Source: Siphonodentalium dalli
Lineage: Eukaryota; Mollusca; Scaphopoda; Gadilida; Siphonodentaliidae
Length of the DNA: 64,000 nucleotides
Direction: 5' to 3'
Assembly: GCA_032622095.1 (NCBI GenBank)
Contig: CP136063.1
Coordinates: forward strand, 27,468,987-27,532,986
The first letter of the stretch is position 1. Each line of letters begins with the position of its first letter. Below, piece by piece: positions 40,829 through 55,649 of this stretch. The notes under the pieces were generated by a model that saw only the letters and a program-made list of their open reading frames with translations, was not told the origin of the DNA and did no database searches. The position numbers were made by a program, and so were the translations under genes.

Positions 40829-43800
40829 GATAATTATCCTGAAATTATTCATAACGGTCACTGATTATCTGTGCTGGAGACCATAATTAAGGATCGATAT
40901 TTAACCTGGAGTTCCTCTTGACGAGCACTTTATTATCTGTTCTTGAGACCACAATTAAACATCGATATTTAACCTGGAGTTATTCAAAACGGGCAATGAT
41001 TATATGTTCTGGTGACATTAACTGAATATCGATATTTAACCAGGAGTTATTCATGACGGGCACTGATTATCTGTTCAGGAGACCATAATTAAACATCGAT
41101 ATTTAACCTGGAGTTCCTCTTGACGAGCACTTTATTATCTGTTCTTGAGACCACAATTAAACATCGATATTTAACCTGGAGTTCTCATGACGGGCAATGA
41201 GTATCTGTTCTGGAGACCATAAATAAATATCGTTATTTAACCTGGAGTTATTCATGACGGGCACCGATTATCTGTTCAGGAGACCATAATTAAACGTCTA
41301 TATTTAACATGGAGTTATTCATGACGGGCACTGGTTATCTGTTCTGAGGTCCATAATTAAACATCGATATTTAAATTTGAGTTATTCATAACGGGCAATG
41401 ATTATCTGTTCTGGAGACAATAATTAAAGATCGATATTTAACCTTGAGTTATTCAAAACGGACAATGATTATCTGTTCTGGAGACCATAATTAAATATCA
41501 ATATTTAACCTGGAGTTCTCATGACGGGCAATGAGTATCTGTTCTGGAGACCATAATTAAAGATCGATATGTTACCTTGAGTTATTCATAACGGGCAGTG
41601 ATTATCTGTTCAGGAGACCATAATTAAAGATCGATATTTAACCTTGAGTTATTCATAACGGGCAATGATTATCTGTTCTGGAGACCATAATTAAACATCG
41701 ATAATTATCCTGAAATTATTCATAACGGTCACTGATTATCTGTTCTGGAGACCATAATTAAACATCGATAATTATCCTGAAATTATTCATAACGGTCACT
41801 GATTATCTGTGCTGGAGACCATAATTAAGGATCGATATTTAACCTGGAGTTCCTCTTGACGAGCACTTTATTATCTGTTCTTGAGACCACAATTAAACAT
41901 CGATATTTAACCTGGAGTTCTCGTGACGGGCAATGAGTATCTGTTCTGGAGACCATAAATAAATATCGTTATTTAACCTGGAGTTATTCATGACGGGCAC
42001 TGATTATCTGTTCAGGAGACCATAATTAAACGTCTATATTTAACATGGAGTTATTCATGACGGGCACTGGTTATCTGTTCTGGAGTCCATAATTAAACAT
42101 CGATATTTAAATTTGAGTTATTCATAACGGGCAATGGTTATCTGTTCTGGAGACAATAATTAAAGATCGATATTTAACCTTGGTTATTCAAAACGGACAA
42201 TGATTATCTGTTCTGGAGACCGTAATTACATATCGATATTTAACCTTGAGTTATTCATGACGGGCACTGATTATCCGTTCTGGAGACCATAATTAAACAT
42301 CGATATTTAACCTGGAGTTCTCATGACGGGCAATGAGTATATGTTCTGGAGACCATAATTAAAGATCGATATGTTACCTTGAGTTATTCATAACGGGCAG
42401 TGGTTATCTGTTCTGGAGACCATAATTAAAGATCGATATTTAACCTTGAGTTATTCATAACGGGCCATGATTATCTGTTCTGGAGACCATAATTAAACAT
42501 CGATAATTATCCTGAAATTATTCATAACGGTCACTGATTATCTGTGCTGGAGACCATAATTAAGGATCGATATTTAACCTGGAGTTCTCATGACGGGCAA
42601 TGAGTATCTGTTCTGGAGACCATAATTAAAGATCGATATGTTACCTTGAGTTATTCATAACGGGCAATGAGTATCTGTTCTGGAGACCATAATTAAACAT
42701 CGATATTTTACCTGGAGTTCTCATGATGTCCAATAAGAATCTGTTCTGGAGACGATAATTAAACATCGATATTTAACCTGGAGTTCTCATGGCGGGCAAT
42801 GATTATCTGTTCTGGAGACCATAATTAAAGATCGATATTTAACCGGGAGTTCTCATGACGGGCAATGAGTATCTGTTCGGGAGACCATACTTAAAGATCG
42901 ATATTTTACCTTGAGTTATTCATAACGGGCAGTGATTATCTGTTCTGGAGACCATAATTAAAGATCGATATTTAACCTTGAGTTATTCATAACGGGCAAC
43001 GATTATCTGTTCTGGAAACCATAATTAAACGTCGATATGTTACCTTGAGTTATTCATAACGGGCGATGAGTATCTGTTCTGGAAACCATAATTAAAGATC
43101 GACATTTAACCCGGAGTTATTCATGACGAGCACTCATTATCTGTTCTGGAAACGATAACTAAACATCGATATTTAACCTAGAGTTCTTCATGACGGGCAA
43201 CGATTATCTGTTCTGGAGACCATAATTAAACATCGATATTTAACCTGGAGTTCTCATTACGGGCACAGATTATCTGTTCTGGAGACCATAATTAAACATC
43301 GATATTTAACCTGGAGTTCTCATGATGTCCAATAAGAATCTGTTCTGGAGACGATAATTAAACATCGATATTTAACCTGGAGTTCTCATGGCGGGCAATT
43401 ATTATCTGTTCTGGAGACCATAATTAAACATCGATATATAACCTGGAGTTCTCATGACGGGCAGTGATTATCTGTTCTGGAAACGATAATTAAAGATCGA
43501 TTTTTAACCTTGAGTTATTCATGACGAGCATTGATTATCTGTGCTGGAGACCATAATTAAACATCGATATTTAACCAGGAGTTCTTACGACGGGCGATGA
43601 TTACCAGTTCTGGAGACCATAATCAAACATCGATATTTAACCTGGAGTTCTCATGGCGGGCAATGATTATCTGTTCTGGAGACCGTAATTAAACATCGAT
43701 ATTTAACCTTGAGTTATTCGTGACGTGCGCGTATTATCTGTTCTGGAGACCATAATTAAACATCGATATTTAACCTGGAGTTCTCATGACGGGCAATGAT

Positions 43801-45637
43801 TATCTGTTCTGGAGACCGTAATTAAAGATCGATATTTAACCTGGAGTTATTCGTGACGAGCAATGATTATCTGTCCTGGAGACCACAAATAAACATCGAT
43901 TTTTAGCCTGGAGTTTATCATGACGAGCACTGATTATCTGTTCTGGAGACCATAATTAAACATCGATATTTAACCTGTAGTTCTCATGGCGGGCACTGAT
44001 TTTCTTGTCTGGAAACCATAATTAAACATCGATATTTAACCTGGAGTTATTCTTGACGGACAATGATGATCTGTTCTGGAGACCATAATTAAAGATCGGT
44101 ATTTAACCTGGAGTTATTCATGACGGACACTGATTATCTGTTCTGGACTCCATAATTAAACATATATATGTAACCTGGAGTGCTCATGACGGGCAATGAT
44201 TATCTATTCAGGAGACCGTAATAAAAGATCGATATTTAACCTGGAGTTATTCATTACGAGCAATGATTTTCTGTCCTGGAGACCACAAATAAACATCGAT
44301 ATTTAACCTGGAGTTATTCATGACGAGCACTGATTATCTGTTCTGGAGACCATAATTAAACATCGATATTTAAGCTGGAGTTCTCATGACGGGCAATGAT
44401 TATCTGTTCTGGAGACCATAATTAAACATCGATATTTAACCGTGAGTTATTCATGACGAGCACTGATTCTGGAGACCATAATTAAACATCGATATTTAAC
44501 CAGGAGTTCTCATGGCGGGCAATGATTATCTGTTCTGGAGACCATAATTAAACATCGATATATAACCTGGAGTTCTCATGACGGGCAATGAGTATCTGTT
44601 CTGGAGACGATAATTAAACATCGATATTTAACCTGGAGTTATTCATTACGAGCACTGATTATCTGTGCTGGGGACCATAATTAAACATCGATATTTAACC
44701 AGGAGTTCTCACGACGGGCAATGATTACCTGTTCTGGAGACAATAAGAATCTGTTCTGGAGACCGTAATTAAAGATCGATATTTAACCTGGAGTTATTCA
44801 TGATGACCACTGATTATCTGTACTGGAGACCATAATTAAACATCGATATGTAACCTGGAGTTCTCATGACGGGCAATTATTATCTGTTCTGGAGACCGTA
44901 ATTAAAAATCGATATTTAACCTGGAGTTATTCATGACGAGCAATGATTATTTGTCCTGGAGACCACAAATAAACATCGATTTTTAACTTGGAGTTATTCA
45001 TGACGAGCACTGATTATCTGGTCTGGAGACAATAATTAAACATCGATATTTAACCTGTAGTTCTTCATGGCGGGCAATGATTATCTGCTCTGGAGACCAC
45101 AATTAAACATCGATATTTAACCTTGAGTTATTCATGACGGGTACTGATTATCTGTTCTGGAGACCATAATTAAACATCGATATTTAACCTGGAGTTCCTC
45201 GTGACGAGCACTTTATTATCTGTTCTGGAGACCACAATTAAACATCGATATTTAACCTGGAGTTCTCATGGCGGGCAATGAGTATCTGTTCTGGAGACAA
45301 TAAATAAATATCGTTATTTAACCTGGAGTTATTCATGACGGGCACTGATTATCTGTTCTGGAGACCATAATTAAACGTCTATATTTAACATGGAGTTATT
45401 CATGACGGGCACTGGTTATCTGTTCTGGAGTCCATAATTAAACATCGATATTTAAATTTGAGTTATTCATAACGGGCAATGGTTATCTGTTCTGGAGACA
45501 ATAATTAAAGATCGATATTTAACCTTGGTTATTCAAAACGGACAATGATTATCTGTTCTGGAGACCGTAATTTAATATCGATATCTAACCTGGAGCTATT
45601 CATGACGGGCACTGATTATCTGTTCTGGAGACCATAA
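40829..45637 (+). repeat. Domain III 4,884-bp HOR, copy 2
   Basis: This copy follows copy 1 in the same order until a single 66-bp monomer (TATATAACC to GAGTATCTG with GACGATAATT) is absent near 43,440-43,460. The offset then falls from 4,884 to 4,818 and stays there (ATTTTTAACTTGG at 40,161 and 44,979; the CATGACGGGC following CTGGAGCTATT at 40,783 and 45,601). The end is set at 45,638, where copy 2 reads ATAACTAAATATC and copy 1 reads ATAATTAAACATC. Confidence 0.9.
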
Positions 45638-46860
45638 CTAAATATCAATTTTTAACCTGGAGTTCTCATGACGGGCAATGAGTATCTGTTCTGGAGACCA
45701 TAATTAAAGATCGATATGTTACCTTGAGTTATTCATAACGGGCAGTGATTATCTGTTCTGGAGACCATAATTAAAGATCGATATTTAACCTTGAGTTATT
45801 CATAACGGGCCATGATTATTTGTTCTGGAGACCATAATTAAACATCGATAATTATCCTGAAATTATTCATAACGGTCACTGATTATCTGTGCTGGAGACC
45901 ATAATTAAGGATCGATATTTAACCTGGAGTTCTCATGACGGGCAAGGAGTATCTGTTCTGGAGACCATAATTAAACATCGATATTTAACCTGGAGTTCTC
46001 ATGACGGGCAATGAGTATCTGTTCGGGAGACCATACTTAAAGATCGATATTTTACCTTGAGTTATTCATAACGGGCAGTGATTATCTGTTCTGGAGACCA
46101 TAATTAAAGATCGATATTTAACCTTGAGTTATTCATAACGGGCAACGATTATCTGTTCTGGAGACCATAATTAAACGTCGATATGTTACCTTGAGTTATT
46201 CATAACGGGCGATGAGTATCTGTTCTGGAGACCATAATTAAAGATCGACATTTAACCTGGAGTTTTTCATGACGAGCACTCATTATCTGTTCTGGAAACG
46301 ATAACTAAACATCGATATTTAACCTCGAGTTCTTCATGACGGGCAATGATTATCTGTTCTGGAGACCGTAATTAAAGATCGATATTTAACCTGGAGTTAT
46401 TCATGACGAGCAATGATTATCTGTCCTGGAGACCCCAAATAAACATCGATTTTTAACCTGGAGTTATTCATGACGGGTACTGATTATCTGTTCTGGAGAC
46501 CATAATTAAACATCGATATTTAACCTGGAGTTCTCATGACGGGCAATCAGGATCTGTTCTGGAGACCATAATAAAACATTGATATTTAACCTGTAGTTCT
46601 CATGACGGGCACTGATTATCTGGTCTGGAAACCATAATTAAACATCGACATTTAACCTGGAGTTATTCATAACGGGCAATGATTATCTGTTCTGGAGACC
46701 ATAATTAAAGATCGATATTATACCTTGAGTTATTCATAACGGGCAATCATTATCTGTTCTGGGGACCGTAATTAAATATCGATATTTAACCTGGAGTTAT
46801 TCATGACGGGCACTGATTATCTGTTCAGGAGACCATAATTAAACATCGATATATCACCAG

Positions 46861-49800
46861 GAATTCGTCACGAAGGGCAGTGATTATCTGGTCCGGAGAC
46901 CATAATTAAACATCGATATTTAACTTGGAGTTCTCATGACGGGCACTGATTATCTGTTCTGGAGACCATAACTAAACATCGATATTTAACTTGGAGTTCT
47001 CATGACGGGCACAGATTATCTGTTCTGGAGACCATAACTAAATATCGATATTTAACCTGGAGTTCTCATGACGGGCACTGATTATCTGGTCTGGAAACCA
47101 TAATTAAACATCGATATTTAACCTGGAGTTATTCATAACGGGCAATGATTACCTGTTCTGGAGACCATAATTAAACATCGATATTTAACCTTGAGTTACT
47201 CAAAACGGGCAATGATTACCTGTTCTGGAGACCGAAATTAAATATCGATAATTAACCTGGAGTTATTCATGGCGGGCACTGACTATCTGTTCAGGAGACC
47301 ATAATTAAACATCGATATTTAACCTGCAGTTATTCATAACGGGCAAGGATTATCTGTTCTGGGGACCATAATTAAAGATCGATATTTAACCTTGAGTTAT
47401 TCGAAAACGGGCAATGATTACCTGTTCTGGAGACGATAATTAAACATCGATATTTAACCTGGAGTTCTCATGATGGGCAATCAGGATCTGTTCTGGAGAC
47501 CATAATTAAACATTGATATTTAACCTGTAGTTCTCATGACGGGCAATGATTATCTGGTCTGGAAACCATAATTAAACATCGACATTTAACCTGGAGTTAT
47601 TCATAACGGGCAATGGTTATCTGTTCTGGAGACCATAATTAAAGATCGATAATATACCTTGAGTTATTCAAAACGGGCAATGATTACCTGTTCTGGAGAC
47701 CGAAATTAAATATCGACAATTAACCTAGAGTTCTTCATGACGGGCAACGATTATCTGTTCTGGAGACCATAATTAAACATCGATATTTAACCTGGAGTTC
47801 TCATGACGGGCACAGATTATCTGTTCTGGAGACCATAATTAAACATCGATATTTAACCTGGAGTTCTCATGATGTTCAATAAGAATCTGTTCTGGAGACG
47901 ATAATTAAACATCGATATTTAACCTGGAATTCTCATGGCGGGCAATGATTATCTGTTCTGGAGAGCATAATTAAACATCGATATATAACCTGGAGTTCTC
48001 ATGACGGGCAATGAGTATCTGTTCTGGAGACGATAATTAAACATCGATATTTAACCTGGAGTTCTCATGACGGGCACTGATTATCTGTTCTGGAGACGAT
48101 AATTAAAGATCGATATTTAACCTTGAGTTATTCATGACGAGCACTGATTATCTGTGCTGGAGACCATAATTAAACATCGATATTTAACCTGGAGTTATTC
48201 ATGACCGGCACTTATTATCTGTTCAGGAGACCATAATTAAACATCGATATTTAACTTGGAGTTCTCATGACGGGCACTGATTATCTGTTCTGGAGACCGC
48301 AATTAAACATCGATATTTAACCTGGAGTTATTCATGATGGGAACTGATTATCTGTTCTGGAGACCATAATTAAACATCGATATTTAACTTGGAGTTCTCA
48401 TGACGGGCACTGATTATCTGTTCTGGAGACCGCAATTAAAGATTGATATTTAACCTGGAGTTATTCATGATGGGAACTGATTATCTGTTCTGGAGACCAT
48501 AACTAAACATTGATATTTAACCTGTAGTTCTCATGACGGGCACTGATTATCTGGTCTGGAAACCATAATTAAACATCGATATTTAACCTGGAGTTATTCA
48601 TAACGGGCAATGATTATCTGTTCTGGAGACCATAATTAAACATCGATATTTAACCTTGAGTTATTCAAAACGGGCAATGATTAGCTGTTCTGGAGACCGA
48701 AATTAAATATCGACAATTAACCTAGAGTTCTTCATGACGGGCAACGATTATCGATTCTGGAGACCATAATTAAACATCGATATTTAACCTGGAGTTCTCA
48801 TGACGGGCACAGATTATCTGTTCTGGAGACCATAATTAAACATCGATATTTAACCTGGAGTTCTCATGATGTCCAATAAGAATCTGTTCTGGAGACGATA
48901 ATTAAACATCGATATTTAACCTGGAGTTCTCATGGCGGGCAATGATTATCTGTTCTGGAGACCATAATTAAACATCGATATATAACCTGGAGTTCTCATG
49001 ACGGGCAATGAGTATCTGTTCTGGAGACGATAATTAAACATCGATATTTAACCTGGAGTTCTCATGACGGGCAGTGATTATCTGTTCTGGAGACGATAAT
49101 TAAAGATCGATATTTAACCTTGAGTTATTCATGACGAGCGCTGATTATCTGTGCTGGAGACCATAATTAAACATCGATATTTAACCTGGAGTTCTCATGA
49201 CGGGCAGTGATTATCTGTTCTGGAGACGATAATTAAAGATCGATATTTAACCTTGAGTTATTCATGACGAGCACTGATTATCTGTGCTGGAGACCATAAT
49301 TAAACATCGATATTTAACCTGGAGTTCTCATGACGGGCAGTGATTATCTGTTCTGGAGACGATAATTAAAGATCGATATTTAACCTTGAGTTATTCATGA
49401 CGAGCGCTGATTATCTGTGCTGGAGACCATAATTAAACATCGATATTTAACCTGGAGTTCTCACGACGGGCAATGATTACCTGTTCTGGAGACCATAATC
49501 AAACATCGATATTTAACCTGGAGTTCTCATGGCGGGCAATGATTATCTGTTCTGGAGACCGTATTTAAACATCGATATTTAACCTTGAGTTATTCGTGAC
49601 GAGCGCTTATTATCTGTTCTGGAGACCATAATTAAACAATGATATTTAACCTGGAGTTCTCATGACGGGCACTGATTATCTGTTCTGGAGACCATAATTA
49701 AACATCGATATTTAACCTGGAGTTCTCATGATGGCCAATAAGAATCTGTTCTGGAGACCGTAATTAAAGATCGATATTTAACCTGGAGTTCTCATGACGG

Positions 49801-50319
49801 GCAATGATTATCTGTTCTGGAGACCGTAATTAAAGATCGATATTTAACCTGGAGTTATTCATGACGAGCAATGATTATCTGTCCTGGAGACCCCAAATAA
49901 ACATCGATTTTTAACCTGGAGTTATTCATGACGGGTACTGATTATCTGTTCTGGAGACCATAATTAAACATCGATATTTAACCTGGAGTTCTTATGACGG
50001 GCAATCAGGATCTGTTCTGGAGACCATAATTAAACATGGATATTTTACCTGTAGTTCTCATGACGGGCACTGATTATCTGGTCTGGAAACCATAATTAAA
50101 CATCGACATTTAACCTGGAGTTATTCATAACGGGCAATGATTATCTGTTCTGGAGACCATAATTAAAGATCGATATTATACCTTGAGTTATTCATAACGG
50201 GCAATCATTATCTGTTCTGGGGACCGAAATTACAATATCGATATTTAACCTGGAGTTATTCATGACGGGCACTGATTATCTGTTCAGGAGACCATAATTA
50301 AACATCGATATATCACCTG
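46861..50319 (+). repeat. Domain IV 3,459-bp HOR interval, left part
   Basis: GAATTCGTCACGAAGGGCAG at 46,861 recurs at 50,320 (3,459 bp). GACCCCAAATAAACATCG at 46,431 recurs at 49,889 (3,458 bp), so the repeat starts upstream, near 46,330. Inside are several GTCCAATAAGAATCTG or GTTCAATAAGAATCTG monomers (47,874 and 48,868), and a dimer with GCTGATTATCTGTGCTGG and GGGCAGTGATTATC that is repeated three times around 49,060-49,440. Confidence 0.8.
46864..46874. repeat. HOR-boundary marker with 11-bp palindrome TTCGTCACGAA
   Basis: TTCGT and ACGAA are perfect inverted arms around one central C. The marker appears once per HOR at 46,864, 50,323, 52,255, 53,855, 55,653, 57,781, 59,579, 61,444 and 63,571, and nowhere that I saw in Domains I-III. 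It arises from one strongly diverged linker (CCTGGAATTCGTCACGAAGG in place of CCTGGAGTTCTCATGACGGG). It is useful as a probe for Domain IV unit length. No binding protein can be inferred. Confidence 0.85.
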
Positions 50320-52251
50320 GAATTCGTCACGAAGGGCAGTGATTATATGGTCCGGAGACCATAATTAAACATCGATATTTAACTTGGAGTTCTCATGACG
50401 GGCACTGATTATCTGTTCTGGAGACCATAACTAAACATCGATTTTTAACCTGGAGTTCTCATGACGGGCACTGATTATCTGTTCTGGAGACCGTAATTAA
50501 AGATTGATATTTAACCTGGAGTTATTCATGACGAGCAATGATTATCTGTCCTTGAGACCATAATTAAACATCGATATTTAACTTGGAGTTCTCATGACGG
50601 GCACTGATTATCTGTTATGGAGACCGCAATTAAAGATTGATATTTAACCTGGAGTTCTCATTACGGACACTGATTATCTGTTATGGAGACCATAACTAAA
50701 CATCGATATTTAACCTGGAGTTATTCATGGCGGGCACTGATTATCTGTTCTGGAGACCATAATTAAACATCGATATTTAACCTGGAGTTATCATGACGGG
50801 CACTGATTATCTGTTATGGAGACCATAACTAAACATCGATATTTAACCTGGAGTTATTCATAACGGGCAATGATTATCTGTTCTGGAGACCATAATTAAA
50901 CATCGATATTTAACCTTGAGTTACTCAAAACGGGCAATTATTACCTGTTCTGGAGACCGAAATTAAATATCGATTATTAACCTGGAGTTATTCATGGCGG
51001 GTACTGACTATCTGTTCAGGAGACCATAATTAAACATCGATATTTAACCTGCAGTTATTCAAAACGGGCATGGATTATCTGTTCTGGGGACCATAATTAA
51101 AGATCGATATTTAACCTTGAGTTATTCGAAAACGGGCAATGATTACCTGTTCTGGAGACGATAATTAAACATCGATATTTAACCTGGAGTTCTCATGACG
51201 GGCAATGATTATCTGTTCTGGAGACCGTGATTAAAGATCGATATTTAACCTGGAGTTATTCTTGACGACCACTGATTATCTGTTCTGGAGACCACAAATA
51301 AACATCGATATTTAACCTGTAGTTATTCATGACGAGAACTGATTATCTGTTCTGGAGACCATAATTAAACATCGATATTTAAGCTGGAGTTCTTCATGAC
51401 GGCAATGATTATCTGCTCTAGAGACCACAATTAAACATCGTTATTTAACCTTGGGTTATTCATGACGGGCACTGATTATTTGTTGTGGAGACAATAATTA
51501 AACATCGATATTTAACCTTGAGTTATTCATGACGGGAACTGATTATCTGTTCTGGAGACCATAAATAAACATCGATATTTAACCTGGAGTTCTCATGACG
51601 GGCAATGAGTATCTGATCTGGAAACCACAATTAAACATCGATATTTAACCTGGAGTTGTGCATGACGGGCAATGATTATCTGTTCTGGAGACCATAATTA
51701 AAGATCGACATTTAACCTTGAGTTATTCATAATGGGCAATGATTGTCTGTTCTGGAGACCATAATTAAACATCGATATTTAACCTGGAGTTCTCATGATG
51801 GCCAATAAGAATCTGTCCTGGAGACCGTAATTACAGATCGATATTTAACCTGGAGTTCTCATGACGGGCAATGATTATCTGTTCTGGAGACCGTAATTAA
51901 AGATCGATATTTAACCTGGAGTTCTCATGACGGGCAATCAGGATCTGTTCTGGAGACCATAATTAAACATTGATATTTAACCTGTAGTTCTCATGACGGG
52001 CACTGATTAGCTGGTCTGGAAACCATAATTAAACATCGACATTTAACCTGGAGTTATTCATAGCGGGCAATGATTATCTGTTCTGGAGACCATAATTAAA
52101 GATCGATATTATACCTTGAGTTATTCATAACGGGCAATGATTATCTGTTCTGGGGACCGTGATTAAATATCGATATTTAACCTGGAGTTATTCATGACGG
52201 GCACTGATTATCTGTTCAGGAGACCATAATAAAACATCGATATTTCACCTG
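50320..52251 (+). repeat. Domain IV HOR, alpha-like, 1,932 bp
   Basis: The unit is bounded by GAATTCGTCACGAAGG markers. It contains TTCTTGACGACC, GACGAGAACTG, the GCTCTAGAGACC monomer, GAGTTGTGCATG (about 51,656) and GATGGCCAATAAGAATCTG, then GGGCAATCAGGATCTG, in the order seen in the 1,600-bp alpha unit that follows. It is longer and more diverged than that unit in its first third. Confidence 0.75.
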
Positions 52252-53851
52252 GAATTCGTCACGAAGGGCAGTGATTATCTGGTCTGGAGACCATAATTAA
52301 ACATCGATATTTAACTTGGAGTTCTCATGACGGGCACTGATTATCTGTTCTGGAGACCATAACTAAACATCGATATTTAACCTGGAGTTCTCATGACGGG
52401 CACTGATTATCTGGTCTGGAAACCATAATTAAACATCGATATTTAACCTGGAGTTATTCATAACGGGCAATGATTATCTGTTCTGGAGACCATAATTAAA
52501 CATCGATATTTAACCTTGAGTTACTCAAAACGGGCAATGATTACCTGTTCTGGAGACCGAAATTAAATATCGATAATTAACCTGGAGTTATTCATGGCGG
52601 GCACTGACTATCTGTTCAGGAGACCATAATTAAACATCGATATTTAACCTGCAGTTATTCAAAACGGGCAAGGATTATCTGTTCTGGGGACCATAATTAA
52701 AGATCGATATTTAACCTTGAGTTATTCGAAAACGGGCAATGATTACCTGTTCTGGAGACGATAATTAAACATCGATATTTAACCTGGAGTTCTCATGACG
52801 GGCAATGATTATCTGTTCTGGAGACCGTGATTAAAGATCGATATTTAACCTGGAGTTATTCTTGACGACCACTGATTATCTGTTCTGGAGACCACAAATA
52901 AACATCGATATTTAACCTGTAGTTATTCATGACGAGAACTGATTATCTGTTCTGGAGACCATAATTAAACATCGATATTTAAGCTGGAGTTCTTCATGAC
53001 GGCAATGATTATCTGCTCTAGAGACCACAATTAAACATCGTTATTTAACCTGTAGTTATTCATGACGGGCACTGATTATTTGTTGTGGAGACAATAATTA
53101 AACATCGATATTTAACCTTGAGTTATTCATGACGGGAACTGATTATCTGTTCTGGAGACCATAAATAAACATCGATATTTAACCTGGAGTTCTCATGACG
53201 GGCAATGAGTATCTGATCTGGATACCACAATTAAACATCGATATTTAACCTGGAGTTGTGCATGACGGGCAATGATTATCTGTTCTGGAGACCATAATTA
53301 AAGATCGACATTTAACCTTGAGTTATTCATAATGGGCAATGATTGTCTGTTCTGGAGACTATAATTAAACATCGATATTTAACCTGGAGTTCTCATGATG
53401 GCCAATAAGAATCTGTTCTGGAGACCGTAATTAAAGATCGATATTTAACCTGGAGTTCTCATGACGGGCAATGATTATCTGTTCTGGAGACCGTAATTAA
53501 AGATCGATATTTAACCTGGAGTTCTCATGACGGGCAATCAGGATCTGTTCTGGAGACCATAATTAAACATTGATATTTAACCTGTAGTTCTCATGACGGG
53601 CACTGATTAACTGGTCTGGAAACCATAATTAAACATCGACATTTAACCTGGAGTTATTCATAACGGGCAATGATTATCTGTTCTGGAGACCATAATTAAA
53701 GATCGATATTATACCTTGAGTTATTCATAACGGGCAATGATTATCTGTTCTGGGGACCGTGATTAAATATCGATATTTAACCTGGAGTTATTCATGACGG
53801 GCACTGATTATCTGTTCAGGAGACCATAATAAAACATCGATATTTCACCTG
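52252..53851 (+). repeat. Domain IV HOR, alpha type, 1,600 bp
   Basis: The marker GAATTCGTCACGAAGG at 52,252 is followed by the alpha order (TTCTTGACGACC, GACGAGAACTG, GCTCTAGAGACC, TTTGTTGTGGAG, GTTGTGCATG, AATCAGGATCTG). The equivalent unit at 57,778-59,575 is 198 bp (three monomers) longer. That includes an extra dimer with ATTACGGACACTG inserted around 58,800-58,932. Confidence 0.8.
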
Positions 53852-55649
53852 GAATTCGTCACGAAGGGCAGTGATTATCTGGTCTGGAGACCATAATTAA
53901 ACATCGATATTTAACTTGGAGTTCTCATGACGGGCACTGATTATCTGTTCTGGAGACCATAACTAAACATCGATATTTAACCTGGAGTTCTCAATACGGG
54001 CACTGATTATCTGGTCTGGAAACCATAATTAAACATCGATATTTAATCTGGAGTTATTCATAACGGGCAATGATTATCTGTTCTGGAGACCATAATTAAA
54101 CATCGATATTTAACCTGCAGTTATTCATAACGGGCAATGATTATCTGTTCTGGGGACCATAATTAAAGATCGATATTTAACCTTGAGTTATTCGAAAACG
54201 GGCAATGATTACCTGTTCTGGAGACGATAATTAAACATCGATATTTAACCTGGAGTTCTCATGACGGGCAATGATTATCTGTTCTGGAGACCGTGATTAA
54301 AGATCGATATTTAACCTGGAGTTCTCATTACGGACACTGATTATCTGTTCTGGAGACCATAATTAAACATTGATATTTAACCTGTAGTTCTCATGACGGG
54401 CACTGATTATCTGGTCTGGAAACCATAATTAAACATCGATATTTAACCTGGAGTTATTCATAACGGGCAATGATTATCTGTTCTGGAGACCATAATTAAA
54501 CATCGATATTTAACCTTGAGTTATTCAAAACGGGCAATGATTACCTGTTCTGGAGACCGAAATTAAATATCGACAATTAACCTAGAGTTCTTCATGACGG
54601 GCAACGATTATCTGTTCTGGAGACCATAATTAAACATCGATATTTAACCTGGAGTTCTAATGACGGGCAATGATTATCTGTTCTGGAGACCGTGATTAAA
54701 GATCGATATTTAACCTGGAGTTATTCTTGACGACCACTGATTATCTGTTCTGGAGACCACAAATAAACATCGATATTTAACCTGTAGTTATTCATGACGA
54801 GAACTGATTATCTGTTCTGGAGACAATAATTAAACATCGATATTTAAGCTGGAGTTCTTCATGACGGCAATGATTATCTGCTCTAGAGACCACAATTAAA
54901 CATCGTTATTTAACCTTGAGTTATTCATGACGGGCACTGATTATTTGTTGTGGAGACAATAATTAAACATCGATATTTAACCTTGAGTTATTCATGACGG
55001 GAACTGATTATCTGTTCTGGAGACCATAATTAAACATCGATATTTAACCTGGAGTTCTCATGACGGGCAATGAGTATCTGATCTGGATACCACAATTAAA
55101 CATCGATATTTAACCTGGAGTTGTGCATGACGGGCAATGATTATCTGTTCTGGAGACCATAATTAAAGATCGACATTTAACCTTGAGTTATTCATAATGG
55201 GCAATGATTGTCTGTTCTGGAGACCATAATTAAACATCGATATTTAACCTGGAGTTCTCATGATGGCCAATAAGAATCTGTTCTGGAGACCGTAATTAAA
55301 GATCGATATTTAACCTGGAGTTCTCATGACGGGCAATGATTATCTGTTCTGGAGACCGTAATTAAAGATCGATATTTAACCTGGAGTTCTCATGACGGGC
55401 AATCAGGATCTGTTCTGGAGACCATAATTAAACATTGATATTTAACCTGTAGTTCTCATGACGGGCACTGATTAGCTGGTCTGGAAACCATAATTAAACA
55501 TCGACATTTAACCTGGAGTTATTCATAACGGGCAATGATTATCTGTTCTGGAGACCATAATTAAAGATCGATATTATACCTTGAGTTATTCATGACGGGC
55601 ACTGATTATCTGTTCAGGAGACCATAATAAAACATCGATATTTCACCTG
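53852..55649 (+). repeat. Domain IV HOR, beta type, 1,798 bp
   Basis: Between two GAATTCGTCACGAAGG markers, this unit resembles alpha. It carries ATTACGGACACTG followed by GGTCTGGAAACC and TATCGACAATTAACCTAGAG monomers, then GTTCTAATGACGG at about 54,655. The partner unit is 59,576-61,440 (1,865 bp, one monomer longer). GTTCTAATG recurs there at about 60,380. Confidence 0.8.

Noticed and set aside
46861..46880. CENP-B box in the TTCGTCACGAAGGGC marker
   Set aside because: TTCG is followed at box-like distance by GGGC, not CGGG, and the required central A is G. Other candidates (TTCGTGACGGG, TTCGAAAACGGG) have the wrong spacing between TTCG and CGGG.
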